Position numbers and translations under genes: made by a program | The notes under the pieces: model-generated | The model's database searches: none | Seen by the model: the letters and a program-made list of their open reading frames with translations, nothing else | Told to the model about the DNA's origin: nothing | Shown: positions 47,091-56,425 of the stretch, in pieces | How positions within the stretch are numbered: position 1 is the stretch's first letter | How the letters are laid out: each line of letters starts with the position of its first letter | Source of the DNA: JACCXE01 sp963718605 | GTDB lineage: Bacteria; Actinomycetota; Acidimicrobiia; Acidimicrobiales; JACCXE01 | NCBI GenBank assembly: GCA_963718605.1 | Contig: OY970363.1 | Coordinates: 2,356,001-2,420,000, forward strand | DNA: 64,000 nt | Direction: 5' to 3'

Positions 47091-48500
47091 ATGACTGCTC
47101 TCGACAACGCCAACGCGACCCTCGACTACTCCGGGCTGGTCAGCGAACTTCGCAACACCTTCGAAGCCCGCGTGACGCGACCGCTCGTGTGGCGTCACGA
47201 GCAACTCAAGGCCATGGAACGGATGCTCGTCGAGAACGAAGCGGAGTTCGTTGCCGCGCTCGAAGCGGACCTCGGCAAGCCCTCGCTCGAAGGCTGGATT
47301 ACCGACCTGGCGTTCAGCCGCCAAGAGATCAAGCTGCTCGACAGCAAGCTCGACAAGTGGACGTCCGACGAGAAGGTCCGCATGCCGATGACCGTGCAGC
47401 CCGCGTCGGGTCGCATCGTGCGCGAGCCGCTCGGCGTCGCGCTGGTAATTGCGCCGTGGAATTACCCGATCCAGCTTCTTCTGATTCCGATGGCGGCGGC
47501 GATCGCGGCCGGCAATGCCGTGGTCGGGAAACCGAGCGAGCTCGCTCCTGCATGCAGCGCCGCGCTGGCGCGCCTGGCGCCGAAGTACCTCGACCCGCGC
47601 GCGGTCGCCATTGTCGAGGGCGGTATTCCCGAGAACACGGCGCTCCTGAAGGAGAAGTGGGACACGATCTTCTACACGGGCAACGGCCACGTCGGCCGGA
47701 TCGTTGCGCACGCCGCCGCCGATCACCTCACGCCGGTCACGCTCGAACTCGGCGGTAAGAGCCCGGTGATCATCGACCGTGACGCCGACCTCAAGGTGGC
47801 GGCCAATCGCATCGTGTGGGGCAAGTTCCTCAACGCGGGACAGACGTGCGTCGCGCCGGATCATCTCCTGGTCCACGAAGCGGTGAGTGACGAACTCACA
47901 GACCGCCTAGGCAAGGCGATCACTTCGATGTACGGCGCGGACCCGCACAAAAGCGCGGACTACGCCCGGATTGTCAACAGCCGCCACTTCACGCGGCTTG
48001 AAGGCCTGCTCGACGGTGGACCGACCGTCGCGTTCGGCGGCGACCGCGACGCGAGCGACCGCTACTTCGCGCCAACCTTGCTCGCCGACGTTGCCAACGA
48101 CGCGCCTGTCATGCAGCAGGAGATCTTCGGTCCGCTGCTGCCGATCATTCCCGTGACCGATGTCGACGCGGCGATCGCGCGGGTGAATGCAGGCGACAAA
48201 CCGCTGGCGCTTTACGCATTCTCGAACAGCTCGAAAACCCTCGACCACGTCGTCGCGAACACGTCGTCGGGTGGCGTCGCGCTCAACCACGTCGTGATGC
48301 ACTTGCTGCCACCAGGCCTGCCCTTCGGCGGCGTCGGCGAATCGGGCATGGGGGCGTATCACGGCAAGGCGAATATCGACGCCTTCTCGCACCGCAAGAG
48401 CGTGCTTACCAAGCCGACTCGTATGGACCCGCCGATCCTCTATCCGCCGTTCACCGGCATCAAGACGTGGATCGTGCGGAAAGCGATGACCCTCTTCTAA
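47091..48500 (+). CDS. Aldehyde dehydrogenase, class 3-like
   Basis: 469 aa NAD(P)-dependent enzyme. Glu219 in LELGGKSP and Cys253 in GQTCVAPD are the catalytic pair; APWNYPIQL and the C-terminal PPGLPFGGVGESGMG and FSHRKSVL segments are typical of class 3 (fatty and aromatic aldehyde) enzymes. The end (GIKTWIVRKAMTLF) may bind the membrane. ATG 47091 follows a TAGCCT box; the frame is open upstream only as a shadow of the dehalogenase gene. Confidence 0.9.
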   Translation: MTALDNANATLDYSGLVSELRNTFEARVTRPLVWRHEQLKAMERMLVENEAEFVAALEADLGKPSLEGWITDLAFSRQEIKLLDSKLDKWTSDEKVRMPMTVQPASGRIVREPLGVALVIAPWNYPIQLLLIPMAAAIAAGNAVVGKPSELAPACSAALARLAPKYLDPRAVAIVEGGIPENTALLKEKWDTIFYTGNGHVGRIVAHAAADHLTPVTLELGGKSPVIIDRDADLKVAANRIVWGKFLNAGQTCVAPDHLLVHEAVSDELTDRLGKAITSMYGADPHKSADYARIVNSRHFTRLEGLLDGGPTVAFGGDRDASDRYFAPTLLADVANDAPVMQQEIFGPLLPIIPVTDVDAAIARVNAGDKPLALYAFSNSSKTLDHVVANTSSGGVALNHVVMHLLPPGLPFGGVGESGMGAYHGKANIDAFSHRKSVLTKPTRMDPPILYPPFTGIKTWIVRKAMTLF

Positions 48501-48503
48501 CGC

Positions 48504-49313
48504 TCAGCGCGCCGCCTGCAGCGCGGCGGCCGTCGCGTCGTCGGCGGGTAGGAACGTCTCGATAATCAGTTCGGACGTGGTCGCGTCGACGGCGCTGCCA
48601 AAGGTGGCGATCATGCTCACGAAACGCAGCGTGTCCTCGCCCCGTCGTAGTTCCATCGTGATGGCGAGGCCGTGGTCGCCTTCGGTGTCGTGGATGTCGA
48701 CGTGATCGACGTACCCGAGGAGTTCCTCATGCAGCGCCACCAGTTCGGGGTCGCCCAGACCGTCGATCTGGCGCTGCAAGCTGCCGAGCACGTGGTGGGC
48801 CATCGCACCCAGGTTGGTGATGCGCGGCGCGAGACCTTTTGGATGCAGGCAAACGCGCAGGACGTTGACTGGCGGCGTCATCAGTTCAGGAGCGACGTCT
48901 TCGACGAACAACGTGGCTGCCTTGTTCGCGGTGACCAGGTTCCAGTGTCGGTCCATCACGAGCGCGGGCCACGGTTCGTGGGCGTCGAGCACGCGCTGTA
49001 CCGCAGCGAGCGTGTGCCGCTGCTCGGGCGCGTCGAGCGGAGCGTCGCCGAACACTGGCGCGAACCCGGCCGCGAGCAGGAGGCGGTTGCAGTCCCGCAA
49101 CGGCATGCCGAGGGAGCGGCCGAGGTGCAGCAGCAACTCGCGGCTCGGGTTGGCCCGGCCCGTCTCGACGAAGCTCAAGTGGCGCGTCGACACGCCGGCC
49201 CGGCTCGACAACTCGAGTTGGCTCAGGCGCCGGTGCAACCGCCACTGGCGCAGCAGCGAACCGGCGCGGCTGACGCCCTCAACCTCAGTGTCCAAGACAG
49301 GCAGTGCCGTCAT
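48504..49313 (-). CDS. XRE-family regulator with MmyB-like ligand domain
   Basis: 269 aa. Residues about 18-75 are an XRE helix-turn-helix (LRQWRLHRRLSQLELSSRAG, FVETGRANPSRELL) and the remainder is the MmyB-like ligand-binding domain (DRHWNLVTANKAATLF) that binds fatty-acid-like ligands in related proteins. Actinobacterial members usually control a divergent dehydrogenase or hydrolase; here the divergent gene is the MDMPI-type protein. Confidence 0.88.
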   Translation of the reverse strand: MTALPVLDTEVEGVSRAGSLLRQWRLHRRLSQLELSSRAGVSTRHLSFVETGRANPSRELLLHLGRSLGMPLRDCNRLLLAAGFAPVFGDAPLDAPEQRHTLAAVQRVLDAHEPWPALVMDRHWNLVTANKAATLFVEDVAPELMTPPVNVLRVCLHPKGLAPRITNLGAMAHHVLGSLQRQIDGLGDPELVALHEELLGYVDHVDIHDTEGDHGLAITMELRRGEDTLRFVSMIATFGSAVDATTSELIIETFLPADDATAAALQAAR

Positions 49314-49393
49314 CCGTCTGACCGTACGACACCGCGCCCGACGCCGACCATGACCTGACAGGTAATTGGCCGCTCTACGTCGCCGGGCGCAGT

Positions 49394-50083
49394 GTGTCGG
49401 CCATGGACACCCTGCAAACCCAACAAGAAATCAGCGACACCTTCCGCGTCACATTGGCGCGGTTCTCGAAGCTGGTGCGGCCACTTACCGACGAACAACT
49501 CGCGACCCCCAGCCGCTGCGAGGGCTGGACGGTCGGAGACGTCGCCGGTCACTACGTCGGCTCGATCGCCGAAATTGCCGCGGGCGACCTCGACGGTCAG
49601 GGCACGCCCCCGGTCACCAAGCGCCAAGTTGAAGCTCGGAAGGGCTGGACCGGTGCGCAACTCGCCGATGAGCTCGACGCGGCCGCGGTGAACCTCGGGC
49701 TGCTCCTTGACGCATTGGACGCCGACGCGTGGAATGCGCCCGCCGGCGGCGGGTTCGACGGTTCGCTCGGACGCGGCGTGGAAGCATTGCTGTTCGACGG
49801 CGCCGTGCACGCCGATGACATCGACAACGAACTCGGCCTCGATCATCACCCGACGCCGGAAGAGGTCGTCGCCGCGGTGTCGCACGTCGCCCATCACCTC
49901 AACCAAGAGGGTTACGGACCGGCCGTTCTCGCGCTCGACGGGCTGCCTGAAATCGCGCTCTCAGGTGCCGGCGTCGATGCGCCTCGCATCACCGGTCATC
50001 CCGCGCTGTTCGTGCTCGCCGCGACCGGTCGCGGCAACCCCGCCGACTTCGGCGCTGACGACACGCTCAACATCTACCGCTAA
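49394..50083 (+). CDS. Mycothiol-dependent maleylpyruvate-isomerase-type (DinB fold) protein
   Basis: 229 aa (227 from ATG 49400 region if the GTG is not used). The N-terminal four-helix bundle has the RCEGWTVGDVAGHYVG signature, where His is a metal ligand, and later VEALLFDGAVHADDI with His and Asp. The family uses mycothiol or metal to act on small electrophiles, or has unknown roles. It diverges from the XRE regulator by 80 bp, so regulation by it is likely. Mycothiol use supports an actinobacterial host. Confidence 0.75.
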   Translation: MSAMDTLQTQQEISDTFRVTLARFSKLVRPLTDEQLATPSRCEGWTVGDVAGHYVGSIAEIAAGDLDGQGTPPVTKRQVEARKGWTGAQLADELDAAAVNLGLLLDALDADAWNAPAGGGFDGSLGRGVEALLFDGAVHADDIDNELGLDHHPTPEEVVAAVSHVAHHLNQEGYGPAVLALDGLPEIALSGAGVDAPRITGHPALFVLAATGRGNPADFGADDTLNIYR

Positions 50084-50086
50084 CGG

Positions 50087-51979
50087 TTAGTCGGCCGCCG
50101 GCAGACTGAGCACAAAGGTCGCCTTGGCCTCGTACCAGGCGTTACCGCCTTGCATCCTCGCCAACTCGCGAACGATGAAGAGCCCAAGGCCGGTGCCCCG
50201 CACACTGGCTTGTGCGTCCTTAGAAAACTTGTCGAACAACTGTGCCTGGAGATGCTCGGGGGGACCGGCGCCGTCATCACTGACGCGCAACTCCACTTGT
50301 TCGCCTCGTCGCACGGCCTCGACGGTGTAGGGGGCGGCGCCGTACTTCGCAGCATTCGTAAAAAGGTTCGTGATGATCTGGCCGACCCGGGCCGCGTCGG
50401 CGTGGACGTACAAGTTCTCCAAGCCTCGAATCTCGATGGCATCCGCGACGTCGGTGACCTCGCGCAGCGCGTCGTCGACGACATCGGCCAAGAGCACGCG
50501 AGTGGCAGAAATCGCAAACGTGCCGGCGTCGAGCCGCGACGCAGTCAACAGGTCGTCGAGTAGGCGCCGAATCCGTCGCCCGCCGGCAGTGACACGGGCG
50601 AGGGTGTCGAGGCGTTCCGCGACGTCGAGTTTGTCCCAGTAGTCCTCGAGGATTTCGGCGGCGCCGTTGATGGCCGCGATCGGGCTTTGGAGTTCGTGGG
50701 CCGTGACGGCGAGGAACTCTTCGGTTTGCCGCGCCGCGGCGTGAAGCTCTTCGTTGTTGGCGACCAGCCGCGCCGCGGTGTCTTCGCGCGCGGTCTCGGC
50801 CGCCCGCCTCTCGGTCATGTCCCGGGTGACTTTGGCGAAGCCAAAGTGTTTGCCCCCGTCGTCATAGAGCGCGGTGATCACGACGCTGGCCCAGAACGTG
50901 CTGCCGTCCTTGCGGACGCGCCAGCCTTCTTCTTCGTAACGGCCGTCACGCAGCGCGGTGACGAGTTCGTGTTCGGGGTGTCCGCTGGCTCGTTGTTCTT
51001 CGGGGTAGAAGACGCTGAAGTGGCGACCGACAATTTCGTCGCTGTTGTAACCCTTGAGGCGTTGGGCGCCGAGGTTCCAGGTCGTGATGATGCCGTTGGT
51101 GTCGAGCATGAAGATCGCGTAGTCCTTCACGGACTCGACCATCAGCCGAAAGCGCTCTTCGGAGTTCCGGAGCTGATCGAGCGCCACGTGCTGCGACGTG
51201 ACGTCTTCAAGCTGAGCGAATAGGTAAAGGGGTCGGTCTTCGGCGTCGCGGACCGCCGCAACCGTCGTGTGGGCCCACCGGTCCTCACCGCGGATGTCGA
51301 GCCGGTGCTCAATCTCGGTCGCACCAATGTGCGCGGACGCGCGGCGTACGGCGCGGTCCACCTCGGCCCGTTCTGCCTCGTGTGCGACCGACGCGAGCGT
51401 CGTGCCCACCAACTCGCTTTCAGGCTTATGCAGCACGTCGCTCAATGCCTGGTTGGCGCGCACAATCGTGCCCGACAGCGTCAGCGTTGCCATCCCGATC
51501 GCCGCCTGATCGAACACGGTGCGGAATCGTTCGAGATGCGCGGCGAGGACAGCTTCAACCTCGGCCTCCACCTTCGGGTCCGGCTGGTTTTCGGTGACCC
51601 TGTCGGCGTCCAGGGCGGCCAGCAACCTCCCCGGCAGCTCGCGAATCGGCGTGGACTTCTCGATGTAGTCCACGGCCCCGCGTTCGAGGGCGAGGTCCCG
51701 CAGGCTCGCGGCATCGAAGCCGGAGAACATCACGACTCGGGTGGTTGGCGACGCCGCCAAGATTCCGGGAATCGCGGTGAGGCCGTCGATGTCGGGCATG
51801 GACGCGTCGAGCAATAGAAGCGCCGGATGGTGCTGCGCCGCGAGTTCCACCGCTTCGCGGCCCGACGCGCCTTCGCCTACGACATTGAAGCGGCCACTCA
51901 ACTGCAACTGTCTCTTGACCAGCGTGCGTACGTCTCGCGCGTCGTCGACGAGGACGGCGTCGAAGATTGTCACAGCCAT
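50087..51979 (-). CDS. REC-PAS-PAS histidine kinase
   Basis: 630 aa soluble hybrid. Order: receiver domain (phospho-acceptor Asp58 in LLLDASMPDIDG), PAS (about 150-275), PAS/PAC (about 280-400, VKDYAIFMLDTNGIITTWNL), a HisKA domain with AHELQSP near residue 427, and HATPase_c with NLFTNAAKYG and GTGLGLFIV. No membrane segment or DNA-binding domain. The N-terminal receiver may tune the kinase. It is divergent from the REC-ATPase gene 80 bp away, a likely signalling partner. A TAGGCT box lies 9 nt before ATG and AGGA 4 nt before it. Confidence 0.88.
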   Translation of the reverse strand: MAVTIFDAVLVDDARDVRTLVKRQLQLSGRFNVVGEGASGREAVELAAQHHPALLLLDASMPDIDGLTAIPGILAASPTTRVVMFSGFDAASLRDLALERGAVDYIEKSTPIRELPGRLLAALDADRVTENQPDPKVEAEVEAVLAAHLERFRTVFDQAAIGMATLTLSGTIVRANQALSDVLHKPESELVGTTLASVAHEAERAEVDRAVRRASAHIGATEIEHRLDIRGEDRWAHTTVAAVRDAEDRPLYLFAQLEDVTSQHVALDQLRNSEERFRLMVESVKDYAIFMLDTNGIITTWNLGAQRLKGYNSDEIVGRHFSVFYPEEQRASGHPEHELVTALRDGRYEEEGWRVRKDGSTFWASVVITALYDDGGKHFGFAKVTRDMTERRAAETAREDTAARLVANNEELHAAARQTEEFLAVTAHELQSPIAAINGAAEILEDYWDKLDVAERLDTLARVTAGGRRIRRLLDDLLTASRLDAGTFAISATRVLLADVVDDALREVTDVADAIEIRGLENLYVHADAARVGQIITNLFTNAAKYGAAPYTVEAVRRGEQVELRVSDDGAGPPEHLQAQLFDKFSKDAQASVRGTGLGLFIVRELARMQGGNAWYEAKATFVLSLPAAD

Positions 51980-52044
51980 CGTGTCCTCAGCCTAGAAGCG
52001 CGGACGGCAGGCTCACGAGCGCTCAGTACCCGTTTCGTGACGAT

Positions 52045-52050
52045 TATCGT
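52045..52050 (+). promoter_or_regulatory. Leaderless -10 box of REC-ATPase gene
   Basis: TATCGT, 8 nt before GTG 52059. Confidence 0.5.
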
Positions 52051-52058
52051 CATTCGGC

Positions 52059-52823
52059 GTGTCGTCCCGTGTTCTTCTCGTCGAAGACGTCGACGAATTG
52101 CGCCAAACGATGCGCCAAGCGCTCCGGCTGCACGGCGGGTTCGACGTCGTTGCCGACGTGGCCGACGGCGCATCCGCCGTCGAGGCCGCGAAAGTGCACG
52201 CACCGGACGTAGTGGTACTCGACCTTGGCTTGCCCGACCTCGCCGGCGCGGAACTCGTGACGCGCGTGCGTGCCGCGGCGCCCAAGGCCCGCATCGTCGT
52301 TTACACGGGCGCGGTCGTGAACGACGCGTCCGGCATTTCGCATGCCGTGGACGCGCTGGTGCAAAAAGACCGAGGCGTTCGCTACCTCGTGCACCTGCTC
52401 GCCGACCTCCAGAGCGGCGCGCACTTCACGGCTGAGATCAAGCTTGGGCCCAGCATCGAGGACGTCGGCGCGGCGCGACGGTTCCTCAAGGCGCAGTGCG
52501 AAAGGTGGGGCTGCGAACAATCGTTGCCGGACCTGCAACTGGTGCTCAGCGAGCTCGTTACGAATGCGTTGGTTCACGCCGGAACGACCTGCGAGGTGCG
52601 GGCTCGGTATAACGATGGCGTCTTGCGAATCGAGGTGCGCGATCGCGGGCGGGGCACGCCTGACCTGCGGGCCCCGGCGGCAGATTCTGAAGGCGGGCGA
52701 GGGCTCATGATCATCTCGTCGATGGCCGAGGCGTGGGGCATCGAAACCGACGACGACAACAGCAAGGTCGTTTGGGCCGAAATGCTGGTTTCGGCAACGG
52801 CCGACGGTTCGCCCGTCGGCTAG
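52059..52823 (+). CDS. Receiver domain fused to RsbW-like ATPase
   Basis: 254 aa. Residues 1-120 are a CheY-like receiver (VEDVDELRQ, Asp55 in VVVLDLGLPD). Residues about 130-250 are a HATPase_c domain of the anti-sigma/RsbW kind (ELVTNALVHAGTTCEVRARY, DRGRGTPDLR, GGRGLMII) without a HisKA domain. Such ATPases are serine kinases or anti-sigma factors, so the phosphorelay output may be partner switching instead of direct gene control. The divergent REC-PAS-PAS kinase is the likely phosphate donor. No anti-anti-sigma gene is visible. Confidence 0.82.
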   Translation: MSSRVLLVEDVDELRQTMRQALRLHGGFDVVADVADGASAVEAAKVHAPDVVVLDLGLPDLAGAELVTRVRAAAPKARIVVYTGAVVNDASGISHAVDALVQKDRGVRYLVHLLADLQSGAHFTAEIKLGPSIEDVGAARRFLKAQCERWGCEQSLPDLQLVLSELVTNALVHAGTTCEVRARYNDGVLRIEVRDRGRGTPDLRAPAADSEGGRGLMIISSMAEAWGIETDDDNSKVVWAEMLVSATADGSPVG

Positions 52824-52832
52824 CGCAATCTC

Positions 52833-52838
52833 TAGGAT
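52833..52838 (+). promoter_or_regulatory. Leaderless -10 box of SDR gene
   Basis: TAGGAT, 8 nt before ATG 52847, directly after the upstream stop. Confidence 0.5.
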
Positions 52839-52846
52839 TCGCCGCC

Positions 52847-53740
52847 ATGACTGATCTCGGTTTCGACGGCAAGGTTGCAATCATCACGGGCGCCGGTGGC
52901 GGCCTCGGCCGGTCCCACGCCCTCGAGCTGGCCAAGCGCGGTGCGCTCATCGTGGTGAACGACTTGGGTGGTTCCACCGACGGGCAGGGCTCGTCGGAGA
53001 CGGCCGCAGAAGCCGTGGTGAACGAGATCAAGGCCGCGGGCGGCGAGGCCGTTCCCAACTACGACAGCGTCTCCACACCCGAGGGCGGTGAGGCCATCGT
53101 GCAGACCGCGATCGACGCCTACGGCAAGGTCGACATCGTCATCAACAACGCCGGCATCTTGCGGGACAAGTCCTTCCACAACATGACGCCCGACCTGCTC
53201 AACCCCGTCCTCGACGTGCACCTCAAGGGCGCGTTCTACGTGACCCGTCCCGCGTACATACGGATGCGCGAGCAGGGCTACGGCCGGATCATCAGCACCG
53301 CGTCGGGCGCCGGCATCTTCGGTAACTTCGGCCAGACGAATTACGGCGCCGCGAAGATGGGCCTGGTTGGTTTCACCCGCGTGCTTGCGGTTGAAGGCGC
53401 CAAGAACAACATCAAGGCGAACGTGATCGCACCGGTCGCGAAGACCCGCATGACCGAGGACCTGCTCGGCGCGCTGGCAGACGGTTTGCTGCCCGAGTTC
53501 GTCACGCCGATCGTCGCGTTCCTCGCCCACGAAGACTGCCCGGTGTCGGGTGAGATCTACTCGTGCGGTGGCGGCCACGTGGCCCGCGTGTTCATCGGCG
53601 TCACGCCCGGATACACCAACAAAGAAATGACCGTCGAGAGCATCCGCGACAACTTCGACACCATCCGCGCCGAAGAGGGCTACGAAGTGCCCGGCAACCT
53701 CAACGAAGAGATGATGCTCACGCTCAAAGCGCTGAGCTAA
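52847..53740 (+). CDS. Short-chain dehydrogenase, MFE-2/3-hydroxyacyl-CoA type
   Basis: 297 aa. The NAD-binding TGAGGGLGRSHAL motif, the conserved NDLGG that follows the second strand, NNAGILRDKSFHNM, catalytic Ser in TASGAG and YGAAK are all typical of the (3R)-hydroxyacyl-CoA dehydrogenase part of peroxisomal multifunctional enzyme 2. The C-terminal extension after the fold is also shared with that group. A role in beta-oxidation or side-chain degradation is likely. The stop shares bases with the converging cupredoxin gene (CTAA). Confidence 0.9.
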   Translation: MTDLGFDGKVAIITGAGGGLGRSHALELAKRGALIVVNDLGGSTDGQGSSETAAEAVVNEIKAAGGEAVPNYDSVSTPEGGEAIVQTAIDAYGKVDIVINNAGILRDKSFHNMTPDLLNPVLDVHLKGAFYVTRPAYIRMREQGYGRIISTASGAGIFGNFGQTNYGAAKMGLVGFTRVLAVEGAKNNIKANVIAPVAKTRMTEDLLGALADGLLPEFVTPIVAFLAHEDCPVSGEIYSCGGGHVARVFIGVTPGYTNKEMTVESIRDNFDTIRAEEGYEVPGNLNEEMMLTLKALS

Positions 53741-55107
53741 GTAACGACAACCTTCCCGATCATCTTCGGGTGGACGAGGCACGCGTACGGGTAGGTACCG
53801 GGCTTGCTGATCCGCAGCGTGTACTCAAGATACGGCTCGGCGCCAACAAGGCCTGACGACCAGAAGCCCGTTCCGTCGTAGCTGCCCGCGTCAAACTTCT
53901 GAACCGCGCCCGGCTCGTCCTGAGGCGGCACTTCCGACGCGCCGCCCGCAATGCCGTGCACCTTTGGGTTGTAGCGGACGTTTCCGCGCGTGAACTGAAG
54001 GATCGGTAAGTACGCCGGGACGTCGAAGCTGATGGTGTGGCCGCCGAGAACCTTCCACGTGATCGGCTGACCTGCTGCTGCCTCGATCGTGCGCGGGACG
54101 AATTCGTTCACCGAGGCGTAGAAGTCGGTCGGCAGTCCCGCGAAGGGACCGCTCAGGCTACGGCCGCGGAAGCTGACCTTTCCCCGTCCGCGCGCTTGCC
54201 GAAAAGTCTTTACGAGCGGGGCGACCGTGGACTCGGCTTCCTCGCGGCCATCACGCGCGACCGCTGACGCGGCCGAGATCTTCGTGCTTGGCTTGACCAC
54301 GTTCACTTCGACCTGCTGACTCGGGCCGTGTACCGCGCAGTAGAAAAAGTACGTTCCGGGCTTGGTCGTCTTGGCGATCGGCATCCGGAAGGTGTTGCCG
54401 CGCGGTCCTGAGTAGGGGATCACACCGCTGTTGTAGAGCGACTGCGTACCGTCGAACGCGGGCTGGCGCTGCTGGGCCGAAGTACACGCCTCGCTCGCGT
54501 TCTTCGGCGGTGCGCCGGACCGGAGGTAGCACGGCTGTGCCGCATTCTGATTGACCGTGCTCTGATCGCCGATGGCTTCCAGTAGGCCGTCGGGCGCCTG
54601 GGACAATTGGTCAATCAAACGGTTGACCTCGTCGAAAGGCTGCGTCGGCGGGTTGTCGATATCGGGAAGCTGCGGAAAGTCGGCACGCAACGATCGCCAC
54701 GTGGCGAGCACCTTTTGTGCGTCCTTCGCCGGCTTGGCCGCCTTGAGCTTGGCCGCGAACTCCGCGAACGTCGCGTCCGTGGGGCCTTCCGGGTCCACGA
54801 GGTCGTTGTTCTCCGTCAACGCGATGTAGCCGTCGAACAGCGCCGACCATTCGTTCGCCTGGCGGACGCCCTTGGCCGCCGATGTTCCGCCGGTCACGGT
54901 GTGCGGCTCGCCCGTCCAGGTCTGCTTAAAGGCGATCGTGTCACCCGGGTGGACCGACACTTTCGCCGGAAAGTTCTTGGCGACGAATATCGCTACTTCG
55001 TCGGAGCTGTAGTCGACGAGCACGGTGCGATCGCCGTTCGACGAACTGCCACCGCACGCGCCTAAGAACGCCACAACGACACCGACGATGATCCCTTTGC
55101 GCATCAT
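53737..55107 (-). CDS. Lipoprotein with two cupredoxin domains
   Basis: 456 aa. Lipobox FLGAC after a short signal. The first cupredoxin (SVHPGDTIAFKQTW, EPHTVTGG ... YFFYCAVHGPSQQ) has the His, Cys and His ligands, but no Met at the usual place, and about 130 residues are inserted between the first His and the Cys. The second (LGGHTISFD ... YPYACLVHPKMIGKV) has all four type-1 copper ligands. It is exported and membrane-bound, probably an electron carrier or copper protein. Partner enzyme unknown. Confidence 0.82.
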   Translation of the reverse strand: MMRKGIIVGVVVAFLGACGGSSSNGDRTVLVDYSSDEVAIFVAKNFPAKVSVHPGDTIAFKQTWTGEPHTVTGGTSAAKGVRQANEWSALFDGYIALTENNDLVDPEGPTDATFAEFAAKLKAAKPAKDAQKVLATWRSLRADFPQLPDIDNPPTQPFDEVNRLIDQLSQAPDGLLEAIGDQSTVNQNAAQPCYLRSGAPPKNASEACTSAQQRQPAFDGTQSLYNSGVIPYSGPRGNTFRMPIAKTTKPGTYFFYCAVHGPSQQVEVNVVKPSTKISAASAVARDGREEAESTVAPLVKTFRQARGRGKVSFRGRSLSGPFAGLPTDFYASVNEFVPRTIEAAAGQPITWKVLGGHTISFDVPAYLPILQFTRGNVRYNPKVHGIAGGASEVPPQDEPGAVQKFDAGSYDGTGFWSSGLVGAEPYLEYTLRISKPGTYPYACLVHPKMIGKVVVT

Positions 55108-55132
55108 GGCGTGACCATAGATCTAGGGCACC

Positions 55133-56425
55133 ATGTTGAGCGTGACACACGACACTCTGCATACGCCGTTGTCCATCGGGTCGATGACCGTGCGCAACCG
55201 GTTGTACCGGGCGCCGGTGTTGGAAGGCACGGGGGACGGCCCCGACGCGGGCGACCAGTACGCCAAGCACTTCGTCGAGAACGCCCGCCACGGCGTCGGA
55301 ATGATCATCCAGGGTGCGTCATGCGTGACGGAGGAAGGTCGGTCCGGCCCGGGCATGTCGTGCGTGGACACGCGCGAGAAAGTGATGCGCTTCGCGCCGA
55401 TGGTCGCGGCGGTGCAGAAGGAAGGCGCGCGCATAGTCCTGCAGCTGGGCCACGGGGGCCTCTATGCGATCGAGGCATGGCACGAGCCGTACGCGTCGAA
55501 CCGCCAGGGGCCGCTAATGGCGCCCTCGCCCGTGCCGTGGCAGTTGAAGGTCGCGTTCCGCGGCATCCCGGTCCACGCGATGACCACCGAAGAGGTGCAC
55601 GCGCTGATCGCGCGCTACGGCCATATCTCCGCCTGGGCGCGCGAGGCCGGCTACGACGCGATCCAACTCGGCAACTCGAACGCGAAGTTGCTCGACCAGT
55701 TCCTGTCACCGTTCTACAACCGGCGGACCGACGAGTTCGGTGGATCGCTCGAGGGTCGCGCCCGCATCCTCCGATTGATCCGGGCATCCGTCGCCGAACA
55801 CGCCGGGGCGGACTTCCCGTGCTTGGTCAAGGTCGCCTCAGAGGTGGGCGGGATCCCGGGCACGAAGCACACGTCGTTCGACGATGCACTCAGGCTCGCG
55901 CCGATGTTGGAGGAGTGGGGCTTCGACTCGCTGACACCATGCGAGGTGTCCGCGTTCCCTGACACCACGCTGTGCCGTGGCGGCGTGCCCGACGGCATCT
56001 GGACGAATCCCGGCATGGCCAATCGGTTGAAGAAGGCGGCGCCGGCGCGCAGCAAGCGGGTCGCGCTGAAGCTCGGCGCTTGGTACGGCGGCAAGCGCGC
56101 GCCGTTCAAGCCGGTGTGGAACCGCCACCTGTTCTCAGAGATCTCCAAGCGCGTGTCGATCCCAGTTTTCGCGGTGGGCGGCATTCGCACGGCCGACGAG
56201 GTCAACCAGATCTTGGAATCGGGCGAGGCGCAGATGGTCGGCATCGGCCGCCCGTTTTACGCCGAGCCCGACTTGGCCAACAAGATCCTCGGCGGCGACC
56301 ACGGCGCACGGCTGTGCCTCAACTCCAACAAGTGCGTGTCTGCGCAGATGCTTGGGATGAAGGGTGTCTGTTACAACCCCGAGGTCACGAAGGGTCGACG
56401 GACAGAGGCAGGCGCAGCCAGCTGA
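55133..56425 (+). CDS. NADH:flavin oxidoreductase, Old Yellow Enzyme family
   Basis: 430 aa FMN barrel. The N-terminal SIGSMTVRNRLYRAPV, QLGHGG, the substrate-anion stretch YGHISAWAREAGYDAIQL and NRRTDEFGGSLEGRARI with the phosphate-binding FAVGGIRT and MVGIGRPFYAEPD are conserved. One usual catalytic pair reads GNSNAK (Asn-Asn) instead of the HxxH/HxxN form, which may alter substrate. No C-terminal iron-sulfur domain, so a single-domain enoate-type reductase. The 3' end overlaps the converging small gene by 41 bp. Confidence 0.88.
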   Translation: MLSVTHDTLHTPLSIGSMTVRNRLYRAPVLEGTGDGPDAGDQYAKHFVENARHGVGMIIQGASCVTEEGRSGPGMSCVDTREKVMRFAPMVAAVQKEGARIVLQLGHGGLYAIEAWHEPYASNRQGPLMAPSPVPWQLKVAFRGIPVHAMTTEEVHALIARYGHISAWAREAGYDAIQLGNSNAKLLDQFLSPFYNRRTDEFGGSLEGRARILRLIRASVAEHAGADFPCLVKVASEVGGIPGTKHTSFDDALRLAPMLEEWGFDSLTPCEVSAFPDTTLCRGGVPDGIWTNPGMANRLKKAAPARSKRVALKLGAWYGGKRAPFKPVWNRHLFSEISKRVSIPVFAVGGIRTADEVNQILESGEAQMVGIGRPFYAEPDLANKILGGDHGARLCLNSNKCVSAQMLGMKGVCYNPEVTKGRRTEAGAAS

